The notes under the pieces: model-generated
Databases searched by the model: none
The model's input: only the letters and a program-made list of their open reading frames with translations
What the model was told of the DNA's origin: nothing
Part shown: one piece after another, positions 7,262 to 15,942 of the stretch
How positions within the stretch are numbered: the stretch's first letter is position 1
Layout of the letters: the number at the start of each line of letters is the position of its first letter
Origin: an uncultured Prochlorococcus sp.
GTDB lineage: Bacteria; Cyanobacteriota; Cyanobacteriia; PCC-6307; Cyanobiaceae
Direction of reading: 5' to 3'
DNA: 63,851 bases
NCBI GenBank assembly: GCA_902621675.1
Contig: CACNMX010000005.1
Coordinates: 1 to 63,851, forward strand
Made by a program: the position numbers and the translations under genes

Positions 7262-8056
7262 CTTTAATCCACTTTTTAGTCTTTAGAAATTCCAATTTAT
7301 CTGTAATTGATAGGAATCTGATTTTTTTGAATCTCCCTGTTCATTTTTGTAAGAAAGCACAGCTCCGAATCTATTTTTCCTACTCATCTGCAATCCAATG
7401 GATAATTACTTTTTATTAAAAATATAACTTGCAAAAATGCCTTTCTTTTTGTTTCTTTTTTTTTCTTTTAAACAATTCATAACTTGCTTATAACTTTAAA
7501 ATGTGACTCTAAGAATGCATTCAATTCTTCTAAATCAAAGCAGTGGTCTTGGATGCAATTTTTTATAGTATGCAGCAAGTAAACTAATAATTTTTAAAAA
7601 TTAAAATAATATTTTATTTTTTCTTATTCGTATCTTATTTAATTCTTAAAGAAGAGTTCATTAAATCTTTTAAGCTGTCGGTAGCTTCTACATTCTCCTC
7701 GCACGAAATAGAGAAGCTTTTTCTTTTTGAAATAAATTTGGTATGACTTATTTTGCAGAGCCAAATTACATAGAATATGACCTGTGGTTTGATTCAAATA
7801 TTAATGCAGTTGATTTAATTAACTATTCAGATGAAAATGAATTTTGTAATTTTACGCATAAAAAATTCCATAAGATATCAAGTTTAAATTTAGTTATTGG
7901 TTCCTCAAAATATAAACAAATGATGATTTTTTCTTTTTTATAATTACCTTGCAGAGTTAATGCATTCCTTTATTGTTTTATCTCTCTGATTCTGGCATAG
8001 CAAAAGTAAATTTTTTGATATAAATTTTTAAGGCATTAAGCACTAAAGTTTAATTA
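7262..8056. other. Gene-poor stretch with a few weak open frames
   Basis: No gene I can support. A 66-codon plus-strand frame at 7743-7943 has no recognisable features. Minus-strand sequence near 7487-7597 reads as a short cysteine- and leucine-rich peptide (NCIQDHCFDLEELNAFLESH) without an ATG and may be a relic. A terminator-like hairpin lies at 7683-7728. Confidence 0.4.
7683..7728 (+). terminator. Hairpin with T-rich tail; possible end of a small RNA
   Basis: AGCTTCT (7683-7689) pairs with AGAAGCT (7712-7718), followed by TTTTTCTTTTT. The 22-nt loop contains CTCCTCGCAC, reminiscent of the CUCCUCACAC core of the cyanobacterial sRNA Yfr1 but not identical. No gene ends just upstream, so a short non-coding transcript is possible. 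Confidence 0.35.
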
Positions 8057-8296
8057 TCAAAGAGCTAAATCGCAATAATTTCCAGCACTCATATTTACTG
8101 AATTTTGTGAAGTAATTCTTTCTAAGTTTTTATTTAAATTATTAGCTTGATTAGAAGCCGAATAAAATCCAACTGTTAAAAAAACAAGTGTGATAGAAGT
8201 TACGATTGTGCTGAACTGGATAACTCCATCTGCCAGAATAGCTGGAGTTTTTAGAGATAAAATAGCTTTTTTTCTCTTTGCTTTTGATTTTGCCAC
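8057..8296 (-). CDS. Small single-pass membrane protein (79 aa)
   Basis: Basic N terminus (MAKSKAKRKK), then one membrane segment (about residues 25-45), then a polar tail with one Cys near the end. The pattern LADGVIQ before the membrane helix and the C-terminal Cys match the product at 18137-18370 (LAYGVIQ), so the two are paralogs. Function unknown. Confidence 0.6.
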   Translation of the reverse strand: MAKSKAKRKKAILSLKTPAILADGVIQFSTIVTSITLVFLTVGFYSASNQANNLNKNLERITSQNSVNMSAGNYCDLAL

Positions 8297-8583
8297 AATG
8301 TTAACCTTTACTTAAATTTTTCTTAAGTTATTTTTAATAATAAGTAAAAAAAATAATTTGTCAGTTAGTAAATTTACTCATTTTGATGAGTCGTTCGAAT
8401 CGAGAAATCTTAATATTTTCAACTATTAATTTATATTGACCTTAAAATTTATAGCTTCTTTAAATTTTTAAGCGTCTTGACTTTCTTTAAACAAATTTAT
8501 TTTTAAATTAATTACCTCTTAATTTTCGTTACTTACTTTAAATTTATCGACTAAATATTGACGCCTTATTTAGCTGATTTCAT

Positions 8584-8883
8584 ATGAACAAATTAAATAT
8601 TTATAAAACAAAAACAATAAACTTTTTAAGAAAATATTCATTAAATATTTTTATGGCTATTGTAGCTATCAATTCAGATTCTATTTCAAGTACTCTTTAA
8701 GAAAATAGAAATATTTTAAATGAAAATGTAAAGTTACTAAGATATAAAGAGATTTGCGCGAGATATTATACTTTTTATTCTTCTGGAACTGATGAGCAGG
8801 CAGAAAGTAGAGAGGAATTGACAGCTTCTTTGTTAGATGTTCCATTGGAGCTTGTTGATACTTTTTGCCAAAGGATGATATAG
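8584..8883 (+). pseudogene. Small secreted-type protein gene interrupted by TAA
   Basis: ATG at 8584 opens a frame with a hydrophobic N-terminal segment (SLNIFMAIVAINSDSISSTL), stopped by TAA at 8698-8700. The same frame continues (ENRNILNENVKLLRYKEICA through LDVPLELVDTFCQRMI) to TAG at 8881-8883. The sensible continuation makes a single nonsense mutation the simplest explanation. Confidence 0.5.
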
Positions 8884-9099
8884 ATATTTTTCTCTTAATA
8901 AATTGAGAATTTTTAAAAAGTTTTTTGCACCGTATTGAAAATGAAATGTAGTATTTTAAATTTTTGCAGATAGTTATGATTTAATTAAACGTTTATAATT
9001 TTATTATCGTATTTTTTAAAATTAAATTTAAAAATGGTTTAATTATCAAAATATATGATGTAATTTTAAGTAAATTTAAAAAAATTATATATTTTTAAA

Positions 9100-9891
9100 A
9101 TGTCAATTAAGGGTCTAATTCTATTCGATATAGATGGAGTTATTAGAGATGTTTCGAATAGCTATAGAATGGCAATTATAAAAACAGTAAAGCATTATTG
9201 TTTTTGGGAACCAAGTATTTTCGAAATTGATGAAATAAAAAATGAAGGGATTTGGAACAATGACTGGGATTTAAGTTTAGAACTAATAAAAAGACACATA
9301 GTAAGCAATAGATTAACTATTACACCTCCAACAAGGAAAGAATTAGTTTGCCATTTTGAAAATTTATATTTTGGTTTGAAATCACCTCTAGAATCAGAAA
9401 TTTGGACAGGATTTATAAAAAACGAAAAAATTCTTATCGAGAAAAATATTTTTAGCGAACTAACTAAAAATAGTATTTTGTGGGGTTTTGTAAGTGGAGC
9501 AGAAAGGGCATCAGCTGAATATATATTAAAGAATAAATTAAAACTTCTGAATCCTCCGCTAGTCGCGATGGGAGAAGCTCCAGATAAACCTGATCCTAAA
9601 GGTTTTATTTATTTATCTAAAAAATTACTTAATCAAGAGCTTGGAAGATCAGCTCCTCCCATAGCATATATTGGAGATACGGTAGCAGATGTTAAAACAA
9701 TTATTAATTCAAGAAAAATAATTCCAGAGCAGAAATTTATAAGTCTTGCTGTCGCTCCACCACATTTGCATTTAAAAAACAGTTTAAAAGCGAGAGAAAT
9801 ATATGAATCCAAACTAAAGATTGCAGGAGCAGATTTCATACTGAATTCAGTAAATGATATAAAAAATATTTTTAAAAATTTATTTTTTTAA
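9100..9891 (+). CDS. HAD-superfamily hydrolase, subfamily IA (TIGR01548-like)
   Basis: 263 aa with HAD motif I FDIDGVIRDVSNSYR (about residues 9-23), motif II Ser in GFVSGAERA, the DKPDPKGF segment with the motif III Lys, and motif IV YIGDTVADV. This matches the cyanobacterial and plant TIGR01548 family of unknown substrate. It is convergent with the NUDIX gene, which lies 13 bp away. Its place beside phosphonate genes may be fortuitous, since the family occurs widely in cyanobacteria. Confidence 0.8.
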   Translation: MSIKGLILFDIDGVIRDVSNSYRMAIIKTVKHYCFWEPSIFEIDEIKNEGIWNNDWDLSLELIKRHIVSNRLTITPPTRKELVCHFENLYFGLKSPLESEIWTGFIKNEKILIEKNIFSELTKNSILWGFVSGAERASAEYILKNKLKLLNPPLVAMGEAPDKPDPKGFIYLSKKLLNQELGRSAPPIAYIGDTVADVKTIINSRKIIPEQKFISLAVAPPHLHLKNSLKAREIYESKLKIAGADFILNSVNDIKNIFKNLFF

Positions 9892-9904
9892 AATAAATTA
9901 GTAT

Positions 9905-10459
9905 TTAGATTAAATCATAAACTTTAAAAAAAAAGGCTATCGTAGCTGAATCTTTTATTACTCCAGAGTAAATTAAATCTCTGATTTTCTCTTTACTAAA
10001 AAATAAAACTTCGATTTCCTCATCATCATCTTTATCGAATAAATTAGCCTCTTTAAAAATATTGTTAGCTAAAAACAAATGTATTCTTTCATTAGAATAA
10101 GATGGCGACTCAAAGATTTCTCCAAAATATTTGAAACTTTTTGAAGAATAGCCAGTCTCTTCTATGAGTTCTCTTCTTATAGTCGATATTGGCTTTTCAT
10201 TATTTTTAATAGTACCTGATGGGAATTCTAAAATATATTCTTCAACTGGAAATCTATATTGATTTAAAACAATTATCTTTTCTTGTTCATTCTTAGCTAT
10301 CACCATTGTTGATCCATTATGGTCAATAGAACCATATCTCCCTATGGAGGAATTATTTAGCTTTAAATGTTCGATTTTTAAATTTACATTTTTAGTGGTT
10401 TCAAAAATTTCTCTCTTAAAAAAAATATGATTTTTTTTGGATTCGGAATCTGATTTCAT
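9905..10459 (-). CDS. NUDIX hydrolase
   Basis: 184 aa with a perfect Nudix box G-X5-E-X7-REUXEEXGU (GTIKNNEK...RRELIEETGY, about residues 101-123). The overall layout is like ADP-ribose or nucleoside-sugar pyrophosphatases (VVIA-type strand, QYRFPVEEYILEFPSG before the box). Substrate unknown. Divergent from phnZ with a 56-bp gap. Confidence 0.85.
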   Translation of the reverse strand: MKSDSESKKNHIFFKREIFETTKNVNLKIEHLKLNNSSIGRYGSIDHNGSTMVIAKNEQEKIIVLNQYRFPVEEYILEFPSGTIKNNEKPISTIRRELIEETGYSSKSFKYFGEIFESPSYSNERIHLFLANNIFKEANLFDKDDDEEIEVLFFSKEKIRDLIYSGVIKDSATIAFFFKVYDLI

Positions 10460-10515
10460 TATTTCATATTATATAAATTATTAACCTTTATTTTAATAAG
10501 ATATATCTTAAGGAA

Positions 10516-11094
10516 ATGGCACATCTTAATTTGATGAAAAATATAAATTTAAAGGATAAAAAAGAATTCTTTAGAATGATTAATTATTTATTTTCTCAGA
10601 AAGGTAAAGAACAATATGGAGGTGAGGAAATAACAGTCTCAGATCATATGCTTCAATCCGCTACTCATGCGGTAAATAACGGTTTATCAGATGAAATCAT
10701 TATCGCATCCCTTTTTCACGATGTAGGTCATTTACTTCTTGATCAAGATATCTATTCTAAATATAATGATCATGAAAAAATAGGTGCAGAATTTATTAAG
10801 GACTTTTTCTCAGATAAAATTTTTAATTGCGTAAGAATGCATGTTGATGCCAAAAGATACCTATGTACAAAAGATTCTTCTTATTTTGCAAAACTTTCAT
10901 CAGCTTCAGTAGCATCATTGAAGGTTCAGGGAGGTGAAATGAATAAGGAAGAAATAAAAAGTTTTGAAAAAAATCAGTTTTTTAATGAAATTTTATTGGT
11001 TAGAGAATTAGATGAAAAGGCAAAAGATACTAATTTTAAAAACCTAGAATTGGAATTTTTTATTACAAAAATTGAAAGTATTTTTTTAAGCTAA
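10516..11094 (+). CDS. phnZ: PhnZ-type HD-domain oxygenase
   Basis: 192 aa HD-domain protein. The spacing of key residues matches PhnZ, the mixed-valent di-iron oxygenase that cleaves 2-amino-1-hydroxyethylphosphonate to glycine and phosphate. It has Tyr and Glu in QYGGEE three apart and His in SDH seven after the Glu. The HD pair in FHDVGH lies 24 after that His, with His four further on. A later His sits in MHVDAKRY with Lys four after it, and an Asp in ELDEKAK. The partner dioxygenase PhnY is not in this window. It overlaps the converging FAD-oxidase gene by 4 bp. Confidence 0.85.
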   Translation: MAHLNLMKNINLKDKKEFFRMINYLFSQKGKEQYGGEEITVSDHMLQSATHAVNNGLSDEIIIASLFHDVGHLLLDQDIYSKYNDHEKIGAEFIKDFFSDKIFNCVRMHVDAKRYLCTKDSSYFAKLSSASVASLKVQGGEMNKEEIKSFEKNQFFNEILLVRELDEKAKDTNFKNLELEFFITKIESIFLS

Positions 11095-12239
11095 AAATTT
11101 AAATATTCTTCAGCTATTTCTTCTGCGAGTCCAAATGATTGGGTCATTCCAGCACCGCCCAAACAATTGACTATTAGGATTGAATCATCAACTTCTTTTA
11201 TTAACTCAGTTCCTCCTATTAACTTAGGATATATTCCGTTCCATCTTGAGGCTATCTCAATTGAAGGAAGACTTATAAAACTCTTAACTTGATCGACAAT
11301 AAATTTATTTATTTCTTCATTATTAAAAGGATCAAAAGTTAATCCATACTCATGAGAATCTCCCAAAATAATTTCACCTAATCCATTTTGAGAAATCATA
11401 ATATGTATTCCGTTTTCAATTGCAAAAGGGAACTCTTTTTTATATCTATCTTTTAAAGAATTAATTGATGAACATTCAGCAAAAGAATCATAATGCGTTA
11501 ATGTAAAACCTGAACAAAGTGCAGGTCCTAACTTAAAGTTTTTAGGTTGAGTAATTGTTCTTAACATTTGAAGCTTGCTTTTGGTTGTATGAAATTTCTT
11601 ATATTCTTGAGGAAATAATGATTCAAAATCGGCTCCTGAACAAATTATACTTTTTTTTGTATTAATCTTATTACCATCACTTGTAACTACTAAATTTGGC
11701 TCAACACTTGAAACTGTTGTACCAAAATTAAATTCAACTCCATATTTATTCTTTAATAAAATTGTAATCTTTTTAATTGCCTCTCTAGGATCAACAATCA
11801 TTTCAGTAGGACTCCACAATCCTCCAATTAATCCTTTACTTAAAACATAAGGGCTAAGATTCAAGATTTGCTTTATTGAAAGTAATTCTGCACTTGAATT
11901 TTTAAACTTAGACAAATCACAATATTCTTTCATAACCTGATATTCATCTTCTTTATATGCCAAAATAATTGAACCAACTTGATCTAAAAAAAAGTCGCTG
12001 CTTTGGGCTGTCTCAATCCATATTTTTCTAGAATTAAGAGCTCTACTATATAGCTTTCCAAAAGGTTGACCAATTGGCCATATCATTCCAAAGTTTCTTA
12101 TTGAAGCTCCAATAGCTTTTTCTTCTCTCTCAAAAACTTTTACACTAAAACCTCTTTTTACAGCTGATAATGCATGAGCAAGACCTACAATACCTGCTCC
12201 AATAATAGCTATATCAGTTTTACAATTTTTAGACATCAA
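11091..12239 (-). CDS. FAD-dependent oxidoreductase of phosphonate operons (TIGR03364-like)
   Basis: 382-aa DAO-family flavoenzyme. It has an N-terminal Rossmann motif IIGAGIVGLAHALSAVKRG, a second FAD segment near SGADFESLFP, and the C-terminal FAD loop NCLGGAGMTQSFGLAEE. Members of this clade stand next to phosphonatase-like HAD genes, and some oxidise AEP or N-methyl-AEP to phosphonoacetaldehyde. Here it overlaps such a HAD gene by 11 bp and is last in the aepX-V-W run, which fits that role. Substrate is inferred from context. Confidence 0.8.
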   Translation of the reverse strand: MMSKNCKTDIAIIGAGIVGLAHALSAVKRGFSVKVFEREEKAIGASIRNFGMIWPIGQPFGKLYSRALNSRKIWIETAQSSDFFLDQVGSIILAYKEDEYQVMKEYCDLSKFKNSSAELLSIKQILNLSPYVLSKGLIGGLWSPTEMIVDPREAIKKITILLKNKYGVEFNFGTTVSSVEPNLVVTSDGNKINTKKSIICSGADFESLFPQEYKKFHTTKSKLQMLRTITQPKNFKLGPALCSGFTLTHYDSFAECSSINSLKDRYKKEFPFAIENGIHIMISQNGLGEIILGDSHEYGLTFDPFNNEEINKFIVDQVKSFISLPSIEIASRWNGIYPKLIGGTELIKEVDDSILIVNCLGGAGMTQSFGLAEEIAEEYLNF

Positions 12240-12993
12240 TAAATTGATTTAAGTAAGATGAAAATTCATTTAAGGAAGAAAAAAGTCCATCATTTTTATA
12301 AGCCTCAAGCTGTTCTTTTGAATGAGTTCCATTTGTGACTGCAAAAGATTTTAAACAGCCTGCACTTACTCCTGATTTCAAATCAGATGGGGTATCACCT
12401 ATAACAACTACTGATTTAGGATCATCAATTCCTAAAACATACATTGCCTTTTGAATCATATATGGAGAAGGACGGCCTTCGTTATTATAAATTTCTGAAG
12501 GGGTTACTGATACATCAATAATTGAAGATGGGCCTCCCACATAATTATCATTAAGTCCTAAATCCCATCCAAGATTTTTAAGTATTATGTTTGTTACTTT
12601 TCTATAAAAACCTGTGTTTAATCCAATAAAAATATTTTTTGTTTTTAAGGATCTAAATAACTCAAGACAGCCTTCTGTTGGTTCAATATCAGTAGATAAA
12701 TAGTGACTTTCTAAGATATCCTTAAAAGTTTCAAAAGATTTATTCACATAAGTTTCAAATTTATTACTACCTTTACCAATTCTCTCTTCCCATAATAATT
12801 GAAAGACCTTCTTTTTTGGAATGCCATGTAATCGATCAACTTCATTTTTATTAGTATTTAAACCTGTTCTTGAGGCGGCCTCTAAAAAACATCCAGTAAC
12901 TTCATTTTTATCCTTCACAGTAGTGCCAGCCATATCAAAAATAACAAGTTTTATTTTCATATTTTTTTTCTTCATAATATTGATTTTATTCAT
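12229..12993 (-). CDS. Phosphonatase-like HAD hydrolase (PhnX-like, TIGR03351 type)
   Basis: 254 aa. HAD motif I is FDMAGTTVKD (about residues 19-28), with the Ala and Thr-Thr typical of phosphonoacetaldehyde hydrolase. Motif IV is VVVIGDTPSDLKSG. In PhnX a cap-domain lysine forms a Schiff base with the substrate. Here the cap has HGIPKKKVFQLLW, with several lysines but not the classical sequence, so the mechanism is uncertain. It may release phosphate from phosphonoacetaldehyde made by the overlapping FAD oxidase. The start is probably one of the three close Met codons (M1, M7 or M12). Confidence 0.8.
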   Translation of the reverse strand: MNKINIMKKKNMKIKLVIFDMAGTTVKDKNEVTGCFLEAASRTGLNTNKNEVDRLHGIPKKKVFQLLWEERIGKGSNKFETYVNKSFETFKDILESHYLSTDIEPTEGCLELFRSLKTKNIFIGLNTGFYRKVTNIILKNLGWDLGLNDNYVGGPSSIIDVSVTPSEIYNNEGRPSPYMIQKAMYVLGIDDPKSVVVIGDTPSDLKSGVSAGCLKSFAVTNGTHSKEQLEAYKNDGLFSSLNEFSSYLNQFIDV

Positions 12994-13010
12994 TTAAGTT
13001 TAAGTAGTGT

Positions 13011-14771
13011 TTAAGTTTCTAATGGATTAATCCAAACAGAAGATTTTTTCGAAACATTCCTAGAAGTAAATTCATAAATTAACCTTACGAATAGACTTGT
13101 TAAAACGATAAGAGTAGACATTGCAGCCGCTGATGCTGTATCTCCTGCATCATCCATGTTTACAATTGAAACAGATGAAACTGGTATTTTTGCTGGGTAG
13201 AGAAAAATAATAGCTGATACAGTTATCATTGAATTAACAAAATAATAACTTCCTATCTCTAAGATTGTTGGGAGTGATAATGGTATCGTTATTCTTAAAA
13301 AGGTTTTATAAAAAGGAACTTTTAAAGACTCTGATACCTCTTCAAATTCCTTATCAATTTGTTTTAAAGTTGTTGTTGCTGATATAAAACACACTGTGAA
13401 AAAATGTATGATATTAGCTAATACAAGGATTCCCATTGTTCCATAAAGTAATGAGAAAGGATTAAATATTTTAAAATCTAAAAAGGGTACAGAGAAAGAA
13501 GGTTTATTAAAAAAAAGAATATAGGATAAGCCAAGTACTAAGCCAGGAATTGCAATTGGTAATGTTGAAAAAAAGTATATTAGCATTCTTATTTTTTTTA
13601 ATGGTTTAAATTTTTCTACTAAATAAGCTGTAAAAAATACAAATATAGTCCCAAATATTGCAGTATAAATTGACATGAAAACAGTATTAAAATAAGGTTC
13701 ATAACCATTTCCAGCTACATTAGAAAATCTAAAGTTTTGTAATGATAGAGAAATATCGTATGGCCATATTTTAATTAGCGAGGCTAATACTATAGATGAA
13801 AAGACCCCAATTACTAAAATCAAAATTAAACTGCAAAAAATAAACATTATTGAATCAACTATCAGATTCTTCCTTGGTTTAAACGGTATAGATTTTCCCG
13901 AAATTAGAGATGCTTCATTCTTTTGGAAATTTTTATCAATTAGAAAAGCCAAAATTGAGGGTACTAAAAGATAGATGCTAATAGTTGCTCCCATGGCAAA
14001 GTTTTGTTGACCAACAACTTGTTTATAAATATCTGTAGCAAGTACATTAAAGTTCCCCCCAACAACTTTAGGAACTCCAAAATCCGTAAAAGATAAAATA
14101 AAACATATAAAAAATGAATTCATCAGTCCATATTTGATATTGGGTAAAGTAATAGTTAAGAATTTTCTAAGTGGAGATGCTTTCAGAGATTCTGCTGCTT
14201 CATATAATCTTTGATCGCTAAGATTTAATGCTGACACAAGAATAATTAGAGCTTGAGGAAAGCAGTAAAAAATTTCACCTATAATTATTCCATTAAAACC
14301 ATATAGATTTATATCAAATCCAGGAATAGTCCCAAAAAATCCTTGAGTAATTAAACCTTGTTTTCCAAAAATATAAATTAAACCTATGGCAACAGCCAGG
14401 GGTGGAATATATAAAGAAAATAAGCTAAAAGTATTGAAAAATTTTTTTAATGGTAATCTTGTCCTCGTGAGAGCATAAGCATAAATAAATCCAATTAATA
14501 CAGAAAAAAAAGTCGTAGTAATTGCCACCTTTAAGCTATTTATAAAGGATTGCGTTAAGGATGGATTTTGAATATAGTTTATAAAATTTTCTAATCCTAT
14601 AAAATTATTTTTGTTATCACTAAAGCTTTTTAAGAATAATGGAAGTAAAGGAATTATGATAAAAAAGCTAACTAATATAAATACAAAAATAATTAAAGTT
14701 CTTAATAATAAGATGTTAAAACTTTTGTTAAAATTTTTTTTAAAATACATTGACTTATAAATTACTTTCAA
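13011..14771 (-). CDS. aepW: 2-aminoethylphosphonate-type ABC permease, fused two-domain
   Basis: 586 aa with about twelve membrane segments. Two binding-protein-dependent permease domains are fused in one chain (EAA-like loops around YEAAESLKASPLRKFLTITL and FEEVSESLKVPFYKTFLRIT). This is the architecture of the PhnU2/AepW permeases of AEP transporters and of iron-type FbpB proteins. It overlaps the ATPase gene by 17 bp. The aepX-V-W assignment rests on gene order and the neighbouring phosphonate enzymes. Confidence 0.82.
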   Translation of the reverse strand: MKVIYKSMYFKKNFNKSFNILLLRTLIIFVFILVSFFIIIPLLPLFLKSFSDNKNNFIGLENFINYIQNPSLTQSFINSLKVAITTTFFSVLIGFIYAYALTRTRLPLKKFFNTFSLFSLYIPPLAVAIGLIYIFGKQGLITQGFFGTIPGFDINLYGFNGIIIGEIFYCFPQALIILVSALNLSDQRLYEAAESLKASPLRKFLTITLPNIKYGLMNSFFICFILSFTDFGVPKVVGGNFNVLATDIYKQVVGQQNFAMGATISIYLLVPSILAFLIDKNFQKNEASLISGKSIPFKPRKNLIVDSIMFIFCSLILILVIGVFSSIVLASLIKIWPYDISLSLQNFRFSNVAGNGYEPYFNTVFMSIYTAIFGTIFVFFTAYLVEKFKPLKKIRMLIYFFSTLPIAIPGLVLGLSYILFFNKPSFSVPFLDFKIFNPFSLLYGTMGILVLANIIHFFTVCFISATTTLKQIDKEFEEVSESLKVPFYKTFLRITIPLSLPTILEIGSYYFVNSMITVSAIIFLYPAKIPVSSVSIVNMDDAGDTASAAAMSTLIVLTSLFVRLIYEFTSRNVSKKSSVWINPLET

Positions 14772-15861
14772 ATAATTTAATTTTTTCTTTTTTTAATTTA
14801 ATATCTATAAAATCTCCAATTTTTAAATTATTAGAGATCACTTGATTAGAAATAACGTCTACAAAAATATTTTCTTCTAGCTTAGATTCTAAAACTACTG
14901 TTAATCTAAAAATTGTTCCTAAATAAGTAATTTCTTTTATTTTTACTCTAAGAATATTTTCTTCCTTTTCTATATTTTTTCTGAACTTAATAATTTCAAT
15001 ATCTTCAGGTCTAATACCAAGCAAGCAGTTTTCTAAAAATGAATATTCTGTATTCTGTGAAATTAAAAATCTATTATTAAGATAATAAAAAACACAATTT
15101 TTCTTATCATATTTACCTTTTAACAAATTCATCTTCCCTATGAAATCAGCAACAAACGGTGTAATTGGATTTTTATACAATTCAAAAGGTGTTCCAATTT
15201 GAGCAATATGACCTCTTTCCATGACTACAACTCTATCTGCCATAGATAAAGCTTCAGTTTGATCATGGGTAACCATGATAGTAGTTAAATTAAGTTTCTT
15301 TTGTATTAGTTTAATTTCATTTCTTAATTTTGATCTAACTTGAGCATCTAGGGCTGAAAGAGGTTCATCTAATAAAAGTAAACCAGGAGATAATGCCATG
15401 GCTCTCGCCAAAGCCACTCTTTGTTGTTGACCTCCAGATAATTGAGATGGAAATTGGTCAGAATATTTTTCTAATCCAACCAAACGAAGTAAATTATTAG
15501 TTCTTTTTTCAATTTCTTTTTTATTTATTTTTTTATTTTCAAGACCATAAGCTATATTTTGTTTTGCATTAAGGTTTGGAAATAATGCATATGACTGAAA
15601 AACAATTCCAAAGTCTCTTTTCTCAGTGGGGGAATTAGAAATTAAAAGCCCATCTTGAACAATATCGCCATTTGTTTGTCTCTCTAAGCCAGAAATTATT
15701 CTTAGCAGAGTTGTTTTTCCACAACCACTTGGTCCTAATAAACATAAAAATTCTCCCTTAAAAACATCCAAGTGAATATTTTTCAAAACGAATGTTTCCC
15801 CAAAGTTTTTACTGATATTTTTGATTTCTAAATATTTAAAACTTCCTTCTTTTTTAATCAT
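14755..15861 (-). CDS. aepV: 2-aminoethylphosphonate-type ABC transporter ATPase
   Basis: 368 aa of the PotA/FbpC/PhnT2 group. It has Walker A GPSGCGKTT (about residues 41-49), signature LSGGQQQRVALARAMA, Walker B LLLLDEPLSALD, switch VTHDQTEAL and a C-terminal TOBE-like regulatory domain (LLGIRPEDIEI). Its neighbours (binding protein upstream, double permease, then phosphonatase-like and FAD enzymes) point to AEP-like substrates and away from iron or polyamines. Confidence 0.85.
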   Translation of the reverse strand: MIKKEGSFKYLEIKNISKNFGETFVLKNIHLDVFKGEFLCLLGPSGCGKTTLLRIISGLERQTNGDIVQDGLLISNSPTEKRDFGIVFQSYALFPNLNAKQNIAYGLENKKINKKEIEKRTNNLLRLVGLEKYSDQFPSQLSGGQQQRVALARAMALSPGLLLLDEPLSALDAQVRSKLRNEIKLIQKKLNLTTIMVTHDQTEALSMADRVVVMERGHIAQIGTPFELYKNPITPFVADFIGKMNLLKGKYDKKNCVFYYLNNRFLISQNTEYSFLENCLLGIRPEDIEIIKFRKNIEKEENILRVKIKEITYLGTIFRLTVVLESKLEENIFVDVISNQVISNNLKIGDFIDIKLKKEKIKLFESNL

Positions 15862-15892
15862 TAAATTTAAAATAATTATTCATCTAGATGAT

Positions 15893-15923
15893 AAATTCCA
15901 TGAATTGCTAATTCATGGAATTT
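15893..15923 (-). promoter_or_regulatory. Perfect 14-bp hairpin between aepX and aepV
   Basis: AAATTCCATGAATT (15893-15906) and its exact complement AATTCATGGAATTT (15910-15923) flank a 3-base loop, between the aepX stop and the aepV start. There is no strong T-run for a simple terminator. Such hairpins after a binding-protein gene commonly stabilise or partly terminate the upstream mRNA, giving excess binding protein. Confidence 0.7.
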
Positions 15924-15942
15924 ATATATATGCTTTTAATTT

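Noticed and set aside
8380-8402. GTCGTTCGAATCGAG, resembling a tRNA T arm (possible second tRNA relic)
   Set aside because: Only three of five stem pairs form, and no acceptor or anticodon arm is nearby on either strand.
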